The notes below the pieces were generated by a model. The model searched no databases, was not told where the DNA came from, and saw nothing but the letters and a program-made list of their open reading frames with translations. Below, piece by piece: positions 8,350-16,817 of a stretch of DNA of 52,182 bases; positions within the stretch are counted from its first letter, which is position 1, and every line of letters starts with the position of its first letter. This DNA is from JBGLNJ01 sp964353405 (lineage in GTDB: Bacteria; Chloroflexota; Anaerolineae; Fen-1058), in the NCBI GenBank assembly GCA_964353405.1, contig CAYGWJ010000337.1, positions 1-52,182 of the forward strand, read 5' to 3'. The translations under genes and the position numbers were made by a program.

Positions 8350-10032
8350 ATGACTTTTGCAATCGGAGAAAACGTCGGGCCGTATCGGATCATCGCCCAG
8401 CTTGGCAGCGGCGGAATGGCGACGGTTTACAAGGCCTATCACGCCGCGCTGGACCGCTATGTTGCTATCAAGGTAATGCACGCTGCGTTCAAAGAAGACC
8501 CTAATTTTCTCGCTCGTTTTCAGCGGGAAGCCAGAATTGTTGCCAGGCTGGAGCATCCCCACATCGTCCCCGTGTACGATTTCAACGAACATGAGGGGCA
8601 GCCTTACCTGGTGATGCGCTTTATCGAGGGCGATACGCTCAAGGCACGCTTGCAGGCCGGGCCAATGACAATTCCCCAGGTGACGGATATCCTCCGCCCG
8701 GTGTGCCAGGCACTGGCCTATGCTCATGACCAGGATGTGCTTCACCGCGACATCAAGCCTTCGAACATCTTGCTGACGGCGCAGGGTGGTGTGTTCCTCA
8801 CCGATTTTGGCTTGGCCAAAATCGCGCAGGCGGGCGAGTCCACGCTCAGCCAGGACACGATGATCGGCACGCCGCAGTATATTTCGCCGGAGCAGGCGCA
8901 AGGCAATGCCAGCCTGGATGTGCGGACGGATATTTATTCGCTCGGCGTGGTGATGTACGAGTTGCTCGTGGGTCGCGTGCCGTTCCAGGCCGACACGCCT
9001 TACGCTGTCATTCACGACCACATCTACTCGCCTTTGCCCATGCCGCGCAGCCTGAGGCCTGATTTGCCCGAGCCGTTCGAGCGCGTGCTGCTCAAATCGT
9101 TGGCGAAAGAACGCGACGACCGGTACACGACGGTAGAGGACATGTTGGCCGCGCTGGAAAGAGCAGTGACGCAAGCCGCTTCGTCCGCATCAACCGAAGT
9201 CAAGCCGCCGCCGCGCCAAGAACCCGCGCCGCCGATTCCGTCTCAAGCAGAAGCCAGCCTCCCATCGGCGACGGTTGCGGCGCAGGTCGCACCCGCCGTG
9301 AGCGTTTCGGTCAGCGCGACGCGCGTTGCGCCGACTGCTGAAGCATCACAGCCTCAAGTGACTGCAGCGCCCAAAAATACGTCCCGGCGGAATGCTTGGA
9401 TTGCGCTCGGCGTGGTGGCCTTGCTTGTGGTTTGTGTGGTTGCGGCGGTTGCCAACTTTGCCCCGGCACAACAGCATTTGCGCAAAGCTCGCCAGTTGCG
9501 TGATCAGGGCAAGGTGGACCAGGCGCTGGCGGAATATCAGGCGGCTGCGCAAGCCAACCACCGGCTGCAGGATACCTATGCCGAGTCAGCCGAGATGCTG
9601 ATGAATCGTGCACAGCCCGGCGATTTTTTACTTGCAGGCCAGACCTGTGAGCAAGGGCTCAGGTTTGATCCGAACGCCGCACAACTCAGGACGTGCGCGG
9701 CGCGCGCATGGTTTGCCACCAACGATTTGAACAACGCCGAGCCGCACCTGCAATGGCTGATCAAGAACAAGCCCGGCGATGCGTTGCCTCATGCCGGCCT
9801 GGCGTTCATTTTGCTTCAGCAGGGCCAGGTGGACGCGGCGCAAGAGCAGGCTCAAGCAGCGATCAACCGTGACCGGGATGCACCGGAAGGCCACATGGCA
9901 ATGGGTGCGGTGCTCTTGAGAAAAGGTCAACCCGTGCTGGCGCGCGAACAATTCAAAATCGCGTTGAATGCGCCTGTGCTCCCTCGCTGGTTGAAGGATC
10001 GGGCGCAGCAGATGATGAATGAAATCAAATAA
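8350..10032 (+). CDS. Transmembrane Ser/Thr protein kinase with C-terminal TPR domain
   Basis: 560 residues; ATG with AGGAG 8 nt upstream. The kinase domain spans residues ~12-275: Gly loop LGSGGMATVY (18-27), Lys41 in VAIK, Glu60, catalytic HRDIKPSN (132-139, Asp134), DFG (152-154), GTPQYISPEQ activation segment end, and RTDIYSLGV. A Pro/Ala-rich linker (~280-345) is followed by one membrane helix (IALGVVALLVVCVVAAVANF) and about 170 residues of TPR-like helices. All catalytic residues are present, so it should be active. The PknB-like topology puts the kinase in the cytoplasm and the TPR sensor outside. It has no PASTA repeats. The triosephosphate isomerase gene follows 22 nt later and may be co-transcribed. 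Confidence 0.93.
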   Translation: MTFAIGENVGPYRIIAQLGSGGMATVYKAYHAALDRYVAIKVMHAAFKEDPNFLARFQREARIVARLEHPHIVPVYDFNEHEGQPYLVMRFIEGDTLKARLQAGPMTIPQVTDILRPVCQALAYAHDQDVLHRDIKPSNILLTAQGGVFLTDFGLAKIAQAGESTLSQDTMIGTPQYISPEQAQGNASLDVRTDIYSLGVVMYELLVGRVPFQADTPYAVIHDHIYSPLPMPRSLRPDLPEPFERVLLKSLAKERDDRYTTVEDMLAALERAVTQAASSASTEVKPPPRQEPAPPIPSQAEASLPSATVAAQVAPAVSVSVSATRVAPTAEASQPQVTAAPKNTSRRNAWIALGVVALLVVCVVAAVANFAPAQQHLRKARQLRDQGKVDQALAEYQAAAQANHRLQDTYAESAEMLMNRAQPGDFLLAGQTCEQGLRFDPNAAQLRTCAARAWFATNDLNNAEPHLQWLIKNKPGDALPHAGLAFILLQQGQVDAAQEQAQAAINRDRDAPEGHMAMGAVLLRKGQPVLAREQFKIALNAPVLPRWLKDRAQQMMNEIK

Positions 10033-10054
10033 GTCTCAACACAGGAGAAATGAC

Positions 10055-10825
10055 ATGCGTACACCCATCATTGCCGGAAACTGGAAGATGAACAAGACCG
10101 TCGCCGAGACGCTGGAGCTGGTCCGCGAAATTCGCCAGTCGCTCGGCGAAGCGCCGGAGAAAGTCGAAGTGGTACTCTGCCCGCCATTCACATCGTTGTG
10201 GGTCGCCAAGAATAGCCTGGGCCGCAGCAGGTACGGCCTGGGTGCGCAGAATCTTTACTGGGAACCCAAAGGCGCGTTCACGGGCGAAGTCAGCCCGGCG
10301 ATGCTGGCGGAGCTGGTGACCTACGTCATCATCGGCCATAGCGAGCGGCGTCAGTATTTTGGCGAGACGGATGAGACCGTGAACAAAAAGGTCAAGGCCG
10401 CGCTTGCGAACGGGCTCAAGCCCATCATGTGCGTGGGCGAAGTCCTGGCTGAATTTGAAGCCGGCAAGACGAACGAGGTCGTCAGCCGCCAAACACGCGG
10501 CGGACTGGCGGGACTCGCGCCTGAGCAGATGCAAAACGTCGTCATCGCGTACGAGCCCGTGTGGGCGATTGGCACAGGCAAGGCGGCCACTGGCCCAGGC
10601 GCGAACGTCGTTGTGGCGCAAGCGATTCGCGGCCCGTTGGCCGAAATGTTCGGCCGCGAGATTGCAGAGGCGACGCGCGTGCAGTATGGCGGCAGCGTCA
10701 CCCCGGCTAACATCGCCGAGTTCATGGCGCAGCCCGACCTCGATGGCGCTCTCGTCGGCGGCGCCAGTCTCAAAGCGGCGGACTTTGTTGAGATCATCAG
10801 GCAAACGGCGAAGGTCAAATCGTAA
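10055..10825 (+). CDS. tpiA: Triosephosphate isomerase
   Basis: 256 residues, normal length. The enzyme interconverts dihydroxyacetone phosphate and glyceraldehyde 3-phosphate in glycolysis. Visible active-site elements: AGNWKMN with Lys11, IIGHSERR (catalytic His), AYEPVWAIGTGK (catalytic Glu and the mobile loop), and the phosphate-binding YGGSV and VGGASL motifs. The start ATG at 10055 has AGGAG upstream; the longer in-frame extension overlaps the kinase gene and is not conserved family sequence. Confidence 0.97.
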   Translation: MRTPIIAGNWKMNKTVAETLELVREIRQSLGEAPEKVEVVLCPPFTSLWVAKNSLGRSRYGLGAQNLYWEPKGAFTGEVSPAMLAELVTYVIIGHSERRQYFGETDETVNKKVKAALANGLKPIMCVGEVLAEFEAGKTNEVVSRQTRGGLAGLAPEQMQNVVIAYEPVWAIGTGKAATGPGANVVVAQAIRGPLAEMFGREIAEATRVQYGGSVTPANIAEFMAQPDLDGALVGGASLKAADFVEIIRQTAKVKS

Positions 10826-10848
10826 AGCGTAGAGTGTGGAGCGTAGAG

Positions 10849-10899
10849 CGTGTTGCGTGTTCCGTGTGTGTGATGAACGCGGAACGCGCAACACGTTTT
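10849..10899 (+). terminator. Terminator after tpiA
   Basis: CGTGTTGCGTGTTCCGTG (10849-10866) pairs with CGCGGAACGCGCAACACG (10878-10895), with two wobble pairs; TTTT follows. The upstream stretch repeats words such as GCGTAGAG and looks like low-complexity intergenic repeat DNA. Confidence 0.7.
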
Positions 10900-10974
10900 G
10901 CCTCACGTTGCCCGCTATGGCAAGTGCGTTGGATGACCTGAGGCAGCGTGGTCGCGCTTGATGTGATGTGAGAC

Positions 10975-12078
10975 GTGAACGATCAAGTGACACTCATTGT
11001 CATGGCCGGTGGCGGAGGCGATTCGCCTGTCGAGCGCGCCGTGGCCGAAGCGTGCCGCGCCGCCGCGCGAGATACCCTTGAGCGTGCGCTTGAGGCAGAG
11101 GTAGCCAGTCGCATTTTCGTTGTTACCGATCAAGCTGAATGGGCAGCAACGCTGGCGGACCTGCCTGTAGTGATTGACCTCGACACATCAGGCGCGCCAT
11201 TTCACTTTGGTCAACGGCTGGCAGGCGTCATCGAGTGTCACGACATCCGCCGCGCGTTTTACCTGGGCGGCGGGAGCGCGCCGCTGATGAATGGCGCAAC
11301 GCTGCGCGCCATTGCTGACTCCATCCGTCACGACGACGGAGTGATCGTCACCAACAACATTTTTTCCAGCGATTGGGCCGCGTTCGCTCCGGCGGATGCG
11401 GCGGTGAAATACGCCGACCAACTCCGCTCGGACAATTCGTTGGGGTGGGTGCTTTCGCGGCACGGCGGGCTGACCGCGCGCGAGTGGCCCCGCTCGGCGG
11501 TAACGCAGTTTGACCTGGACACGCCGACCGATCTCATCATAGCGGGCTTGCAGACGGACATCGGGCCGCGTTTGCGTGCGCACATCGCAACGCTCGGTTG
11601 GGATGATTCGCACGTGCGCTTTGCCCGGCAGACCCTGATGACTCCGGCAAAACAGGTTATAATAGCGGGACGTGTGCCGCAGTCAACGCTGGCGCACCTG
11701 GAAAGCAAGACGCTGTGCTGGGTGCGCATGTTTTCCGAAGAGCGTGGGATGCGCGCCAGCGGACGGCTCGCCAGTGGGCTCGTGCGCTCGCTGTTGGCCG
11801 ATTACCTGGCGCTCGTTGGGTTGGAACGCTTCTTTGTCGAGATGGGCGAGCTGGCCGACGCGATGTTCCTGGACAGCCGGGTGATCATGGCCGCAAGAAG
11901 ACACGGGATGTGGCCTTCACCCGCCGACCGTTTCCTGTCCGACCTGCGCCGCCCGGACGACATCGCCGACCTGTTCTTGCACGATTTCACTGCCGCTGCG
12001 CTCGCCGCGCCGCTCCCGGTTGTCCTGGGCGGACATTCACTGGTCTCTGGCGGGCTGCTAGCTCTGATCACGGATTGA
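10975..12078 (+). CDS. Nucleotidyltransferase-like (GT-A fold) protein of unknown function
   Basis: 367 residues, GTG start. The N-terminal half looks like a sugar-nucleotide/MobA-like transferase fold: VTLIVMAGGGG as first strand and loop, FVVTD as a second strand, FYLGGGSAPLM where an active enzyme usually has a GDxPLL-type motif, and QFDLDTPTDL. The usual metal-binding Asp of that motif is missing, so activity is doubtful. The C-terminal ~130 residues are helical (SGRLASGLVRSLLADYL). It precedes a tyrosine phosphatase gene by 13 nt, so the two are probably one transcript. No family name is assigned. Confidence 0.7.
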   Translation: MNDQVTLIVMAGGGGDSPVERAVAEACRAAARDTLERALEAEVASRIFVVTDQAEWAATLADLPVVIDLDTSGAPFHFGQRLAGVIECHDIRRAFYLGGGSAPLMNGATLRAIADSIRHDDGVIVTNNIFSSDWAAFAPADAAVKYADQLRSDNSLGWVLSRHGGLTAREWPRSAVTQFDLDTPTDLIIAGLQTDIGPRLRAHIATLGWDDSHVRFARQTLMTPAKQVIIAGRVPQSTLAHLESKTLCWVRMFSEERGMRASGRLASGLVRSLLADYLALVGLERFFVEMGELADAMFLDSRVIMAARRHGMWPSPADRFLSDLRRPDDIADLFLHDFTAAALAAPLPVVLGGHSLVSGGLLALITD

Positions 12079-12091
12079 CAGAGTAACTGTC

Positions 12092-12577
12092 GTGAAGACT
12101 ACCATCCTGTTCATCTGCACAGCCAACATGTGCCGTTCGCCGATGGCGGAAGGCTTGATGCGGAGCAAGCTCGAGCGCCTAGACCGCGCGCACGAGTTTC
12201 GTGCGGCCTCGGCTGGCGTCTGGACGGTGGATGGTCGCCCGGCTACCGAAAGCGCGATCATGGTGATGACCGAGCTGGGCATAGACATTCGTGGGCACCG
12301 CAGCCGTCTGCTGACCGAGAGGATCGTAGAGAATGCGGCGCTGATTCTCACCATGACCCACAGCCACGCGGAAGCGATTCGAGCCGAGTTCCCCGAGCAT
12401 AAGAATCGCGTGTTTCTGCTTTCAGAGATGGTGGGGTATGGTTACGACATCGCGGACCCGGTCGGAGGCTCGCTGTTGGATTATGAAGAAACGGCCCAGG
12501 AGATCGAAGCCCTTATCGAGACGGGATATGAGCGAATGATGCAGTGGATCGAACAACTGGCGGTTGGCGAGCGGTGA
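12092..12577 (+). CDS. Low-molecular-weight protein tyrosine phosphatase
   Basis: 161 residues, GTG start. The P-loop CTANMCRS (Cys9, Arg15; CX5R-S) sits at the extreme N-terminus, as in the LMW-PTP/arsenate reductase family. The general-acid Asp is in DIADPVGG. It hydrolyses phosphotyrosine or phosphoarginine-type substrates in the cytoplasm; a McsB-type or BY-kinase partner is not in the window. Its stop TGA is directly followed by the reverse-complement stop of the convergent DUF4129 gene, forming TGATCA, so no terminator fits between them. Confidence 0.9.
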   Translation: MKTTILFICTANMCRSPMAEGLMRSKLERLDRAHEFRAASAGVWTVDGRPATESAIMVMTELGIDIRGHRSRLLTERIVENAALILTMTHSHAEAIRAEFPEHKNRVFLLSEMVGYGYDIADPVGGSLLDYEETAQEIEALIETGYERMMQWIEQLAVGER

Positions 12578-14029
12578 TCAAATCCCCGCGCCAACGGGTT
12601 TCTCTGCCATTTTGATTCGATCGAACGCGGCGTGAATCTCGGCCAACGCCTCGGCGCGCTCCGGCAATTCCCCATAGTGAACACCTACATAAGCCTCGGT
12701 CAATCGCGACAAATCTGATTCGCAGCCGGGAAAGGCCTGTCCCAACGCGGCGAGATGCTCGTAAGGCGTGTGTGCGGCCGGGCGGGGATAGCCGCGCGAC
12801 GCGGCCAGCTTGACGGTCTGCGCGTAAATGCGTCGGATGGTCAGCGCCGCAAACAGTCCGGTGGCGCCGAAACGCCCGGCGATGTCGGCCAGCCGCCCTA
12901 GTTGCGCCAGCCGGTTTCGCAGTTGCCGCCCGAGTTTTCCGAGTAGCGCACTGCCTGACCAGACCGACTCGTGCAGTTCGTCTTCACCTTCGGTCAGCCG
13001 CCGCCGCCGCATGCCCCAAGCCACGGCCACCAGCACAGCCAGCACAAGGAGGATCACCGCGATGACTTGCGCATATGGGCCGATGTAGAATCCGGTATCG
13101 GTCTGTTTCATTTTCTCAGCCGGGTTGCCCGAGCCGGGTGACAGATTGAAGAATTGAATAGCCACCGTCGCCAGCCAGTTTTGAAGGGGCCGAATGATGA
13201 TCTCCAGGATAATTCCGAGCAGGGCCACGAACGAGATAAAGATCAGGACGACGGGCGCGGCGATGATGCTGAGCAAGGGCCACAGCCGCATCAATAATTC
13301 GTCCGGCCCGATGCCGAGGATAAAGGCGCTGATGAGGCTGGCGAGCAAGACCACGACCCCCGTCGAGCTTACGAGTATCGTTGCCCACCAGCCACTCGCT
13401 CCGCGAGCAACGCGCCCTCCACGCTCACGCGCGATCATTTCCACGCGCGTCAGGCTGACGGCCAGCAACTGGCAAAAGAAGTAGGCTGGGATGAAAATGG
13501 TGAGGTCTTGTTCGACGTTTATGACCACCAGCAGCGACAGCATGACGATGCCGATCTGAAAACTCCTTGCCACGTCCGCGATGCTGGGCAGCCGGTCCGC
13601 CAGTTGCAGGCCGCGCCTGCACAGCCAGGCTACTGCCATCGCCGCAATGATCGTCTCGGGCAGCAACCGCGTCAGGTCGAGGATGTGGCCGGATGGCGCG
13701 CGCAGCCAGGCCCAATCGCCCAGGTGCGGAGCCGTGAACACGGCAACATTCATCACCTGCGCGCTTGCGCCGACCATGCCGATCAGAACCACCGCACGTT
13801 GAATCAGCGTGGGGGTGTGCACTGCGTCCATCGCACGCGTGGCGTACAGCGTTCCCAGAATGAGAACCAGGCAGGCCCCAACCGCGACCACGGGCACGAT
13901 GGTGCGACCGCCAGGCAGCAGCCCGATCAGCCACGGTGCGACGAGGATTGCCTCGGACAGCGCCTGTGCGGGCAGAATGGCTTCACGCCGCCAATTGGTA
14001 TTAAGAGATCCACCTTGCTCACGGTTCAA
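12578..14029 (-). CDS. DUF4129 membrane protein (copy 2)
   Basis: 483 residues. About ten hydrophobic segments fill residues ~20-360. The C-terminal DUF4129 domain follows (YAQTVKLAASRGYPRP, TPYEHLAAL, LTEAYVGVHYGELPERAEAL). The start is TTG, overlapping the upstream paralog's end; it is supported because both paralogs then have exactly 17 residues up to the shared NWRREAILPAQA. DUF4129 is usually found beside or fused to transglutaminase-like proteins in MoxR/DUF58 operons; no transglutaminase domain is seen here. Last gene of the moxR operon. Confidence 0.85.
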   Translation of the reverse strand: MNREQGGSLNTNWRREAILPAQALSEAILVAPWLIGLLPGGRTIVPVVAVGACLVLILGTLYATRAMDAVHTPTLIQRAVVLIGMVGASAQVMNVAVFTAPHLGDWAWLRAPSGHILDLTRLLPETIIAAMAVAWLCRRGLQLADRLPSIADVARSFQIGIVMLSLLVVINVEQDLTIFIPAYFFCQLLAVSLTRVEMIARERGGRVARGASGWWATILVSSTGVVVLLASLISAFILGIGPDELLMRLWPLLSIIAAPVVLIFISFVALLGIILEIIIRPLQNWLATVAIQFFNLSPGSGNPAEKMKQTDTGFYIGPYAQVIAVILLVLAVLVAVAWGMRRRRLTEGEDELHESVWSGSALLGKLGRQLRNRLAQLGRLADIAGRFGATGLFAALTIRRIYAQTVKLAASRGYPRPAAHTPYEHLAALGQAFPGCESDLSRLTEAYVGVHYGELPERAEALAEIHAAFDRIKMAEKPVGAGI

Positions 14030-15497
14030 TGCTCAGTCTCGGTCCCGGTTTCTCTGTCGCTTCTGTTGGAGCCTTGATGCGCTCAAACGCCGCGCGGATT
14101 TCCAAGAGTGCGTCGGCGCGCTCCGGCAACTCTCCATAGTGAACGGCCACATAAGCCTCCGTCAGTTGGAACACATCCGATTCGCAGCCGGGGAAGGCCT
14201 GGCGCAAGGCGGCGAGATGCTCGTAGGGCGTGCGCGCCGCCGGGCGGGGATAACCGCGCGATGCGGCCAGCCGAACGGTCTGCGCGTAAATCCGGCGGAT
14301 GGTCAGCGCCGCGAACAGTCCGCCGGCGCCAAAGCGATCCAGGATGCTGGCCAGGTTTCTCAATTGCGCCAGGCGATTCAATAGTCGCGCGAGCAGCTTG
14401 CGCCCGAGTTCCCGGCTAGACCAGATGGACTCGTGCTGTTCGCCTCCTTCGCCGGCGGCGTTGGCGCGTCGCTTGCCGACCATTTGCACGACGCTTACCA
14501 CCACGGCCAATACCAGCAGAATGATCAGTAGACCGATGCCATATCCAATAACGCGCAGAACCACGACGACGAGCGCGGGCGGCTTGAAACTGAGCCATGG
14601 GCCCATGAGCGCCTGAAGCTGTTGGGCGAGAGTTGTCAACGCGCCGATCAGGGACATGAAAGCGGTCAGGAGCATCCGGGCGATGCGCTCGATCAAGCCC
14701 ATGAAGGGAAGCGAGAGCAAGAGCAGAGGCAGTGTGATAAGGGCGATGAAAGGCGCGAGCCAGAAGAATAACTGGTCGGGCGGCAGACCCAACACGAACG
14801 CGCTCACCGCGCCCGCGACGAGAATGACAACTCCCGTCGAGCCGAGGAGCGCCATGATCCACCATCCGCTCGACGGCAAACGTCTGCCGCCGCTCACGTG
14901 TGAAACGGTCTCGACCCGCGTCAAAGCCATGGCAAGCAGTTGGCTGAAGAAAAATGTCGAGACAAAGGCCGTAACGTATTGCGCGGTACTGACCAGGGCC
15001 ACCAGTGACAGCACGATCACTCCGACGTGAAACCCCAGCGCCGCTTCGCGCACGCTCACGGGCTGGTTGACCAGCCGCAGCCCGCGCCAGCACAGCCAGG
15101 TCACGCTCAACAAAATGACCAGACTGCCCGGCATGAGATAGACCAGGTTATTCAGGTCCAACAGTGCTTGCCGCCAGTCACGTTCCATCCACTGAGGCCC
15201 GCCGAACGCAAGCTGATACACGAGCCACGCGCTCAGGCCCAGGATGATGAGCAGAATCAGGCCGCGCTGAATCCATGCAGTCACACGCAGCGCGTCCATC
15301 ACGCGCGCAAGATACGACGCGCCGACGATGAGCGCGAGGCACGCGCCAGCGACGTGCTCGGGCCGGGCAGCCTGCCCCATCGGAAGAAATGATGCCAGCC
15401 AGGGCGCGATGAGGCATGTCTCCGCAACAGCTTGCGCAGGCAGAATCGCTTCGCGTCGCCAGTTGATTTTCCCAAGCCAAGACACTTGGCCGCTCAT
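14019..15497 (-). CDS. DUF4129 membrane protein (copy 1)
   Basis: 492 residues, a paralog of the next gene: the two share NWRREAILPAQA at the N-terminus and an almost identical C-terminal DUF4129 domain (RRIYAQTVRLAASRGYPRPA), while the middle has diverged. About ten membrane helices. ATG at 15497 overlaps the DUF58 stop (ATGA), with AGAGG upstream. The tandem copies look like a local duplication. Role unknown, probably membrane-bound protein handling with MoxR and DUF58. Confidence 0.87.
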   Translation of the reverse strand: MSGQVSWLGKINWRREAILPAQAVAETCLIAPWLASFLPMGQAARPEHVAGACLALIVGASYLARVMDALRVTAWIQRGLILLIILGLSAWLVYQLAFGGPQWMERDWRQALLDLNNLVYLMPGSLVILLSVTWLCWRGLRLVNQPVSVREAALGFHVGVIVLSLVALVSTAQYVTAFVSTFFFSQLLAMALTRVETVSHVSGGRRLPSSGWWIMALLGSTGVVILVAGAVSAFVLGLPPDQLFFWLAPFIALITLPLLLLSLPFMGLIERIARMLLTAFMSLIGALTTLAQQLQALMGPWLSFKPPALVVVVLRVIGYGIGLLIILLVLAVVVSVVQMVGKRRANAAGEGGEQHESIWSSRELGRKLLARLLNRLAQLRNLASILDRFGAGGLFAALTIRRIYAQTVRLAASRGYPRPAARTPYEHLAALRQAFPGCESDVFQLTEAYVAVHYGELPERADALLEIRAAFERIKAPTEATEKPGPRLSIEP

Positions 15498-16753
15498 GGC
15501 GTGACCTCTCGCCACTGTGCAAAGATGTTGAGTTGGGCGATGGGGTTTTGCTCGGCGGGCATGGCCCAGTTGTTCTCGGGCAGGTGATGCGTCAACACAC
15601 CGTTCAGTTCAGGCGGCGGGTCCTTGGCCAACGACACGAGCACCATCTGCCGTCCCGCCGAGCGCAGCTGGATGACGGATGCGAGCAGCTCATCGGTGAT
15701 GACGGGCGTCACCACGACGAGGGTTGCACCCCACGGCAAGGCCGGGCTTGAGCGCAGGAGAAAGCGCCCCATCGGCACAGTCACGTAACCCGTGACAGCG
15801 GCCAGCAGTTCGAGGATGCGCGTGAGTTGGTCGGGACTGCGGCCGGGCATCACGCGGATGGGGCGGTCGGAGCGAGGCACTGCGCCGTTCGAGACCAGCC
15901 CGACCGAGTAGCGATGGTCGGTGGCATGTGCAGCCAGCGACGCGGACACGACGATGGCCCGTTCGAGCAGTTCGGGCAGGATGCCTTCCCACGGGCGCGC
16001 AAGCGTGGCGACGTTCAAGCAGATCACCGCCGTGAGCGTCGTCGTCGGCTCATAGACACGCGCCTGAAGCTGCTGGCGGCGCGCCGTGGCTGGCCAGTGG
16101 ACGTGGCGAAAGCTGTCGCCGGGCTGCATGTCGCGCGCCCCCATCGTCCGGCTGGGGTCTTCAAAGAGCCTACGTTGTGCGCGTGTGTCTCCAAAAGGCT
16201 CCTTCGACGGCAGGCCCAGCTCGGGTAAAGAATAGATGCGGGGGTAGACGATGAGGAAATCCTGTTCTTCGATCACTCGCTCGGTCTGAAACAGGCCGAA
16301 CACGTCGCCGGAACGCAGCCGCGTGGGGCCGAGGCCGTACACGCCGCGCCGTCCGGTCTGCAACGTATAATGGCGGCGGACGCGCTCGTACCAGCGCAGC
16401 GCAAAGACATGCGTCAGTTCGCCCATGTCGGCCACCGGTGAAGGGCCGAGCGCCTGCGTGTCGGTGGGCGGCACGGCCAGCGGCCATTCGTCGTCCACGC
16501 GCAGCCACGGCACGGGCAAGAGTTTAGAGTTTTCTACCATCACTTCAATGTCCACCGTCTCGCCGGGAAAGGCGCGCTTCCGGGCGATGCGTCGGCGATA
16601 GGTCACGTCGCGTAGCGCGCGGTCGTTCCACCAGTGGCCGGCGGCGATGGTCAACAGCAGAAAAATGGGCAGCACCAGCACGGCCCGCTGGCCTAGCAGC
16701 AGGCCCATCAAGATCATGAGGATGGAGAGTGTGATCCAGCGTTGGTTGAACAT
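15494..16753 (-). CDS. DUF58 membrane-anchored protein
   Basis: 419 residues. Two N-terminal hydrophobic segments (LSILMILMGLLLG, VLVLPIFLLLTIAAG) anchor it. The DUF58 signature lies at MQPGDSFRHVHWPATARR (about 212-229), followed by a vWA-like region (LTAVICLNVATL, LVVVTPVITDELL). DUF58 proteins pair with MoxR AAA+ ATPases and are thought to act in maturation of surface protein complexes. It overlaps the first DUF4129 gene by ATGA. No strong SD was seen at the ATG. Confidence 0.9.
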   Translation of the reverse strand: MFNQRWITLSILMILMGLLLGQRAVLVLPIFLLLTIAAGHWWNDRALRDVTYRRRIARKRAFPGETVDIEVMVENSKLLPVPWLRVDDEWPLAVPPTDTQALGPSPVADMGELTHVFALRWYERVRRHYTLQTGRRGVYGLGPTRLRSGDVFGLFQTERVIEEQDFLIVYPRIYSLPELGLPSKEPFGDTRAQRRLFEDPSRTMGARDMQPGDSFRHVHWPATARRQQLQARVYEPTTTLTAVICLNVATLARPWEGILPELLERAIVVSASLAAHATDHRYSVGLVSNGAVPRSDRPIRVMPGRSPDQLTRILELLAAVTGYVTVPMGRFLLRSSPALPWGATLVVVTPVITDELLASVIQLRSAGRQMVLVSLAKDPPPELNGVLTHHLPENNWAMPAEQNPIAQLNIFAQWREVTP

Positions 16754-16817
16754 TTGTCAGTGATTAGTAATCGGTGATCAGTCAATCAGTTTCTTGATCT
16801 GCCTGTCGGCTGTCACA

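Noticed and set aside
11656..11661. TATAAT-like sequence (GTTATAATAGC)
   Set aside because: Lies inside the nucleotidyltransferase-like coding sequence with no gene start in range.
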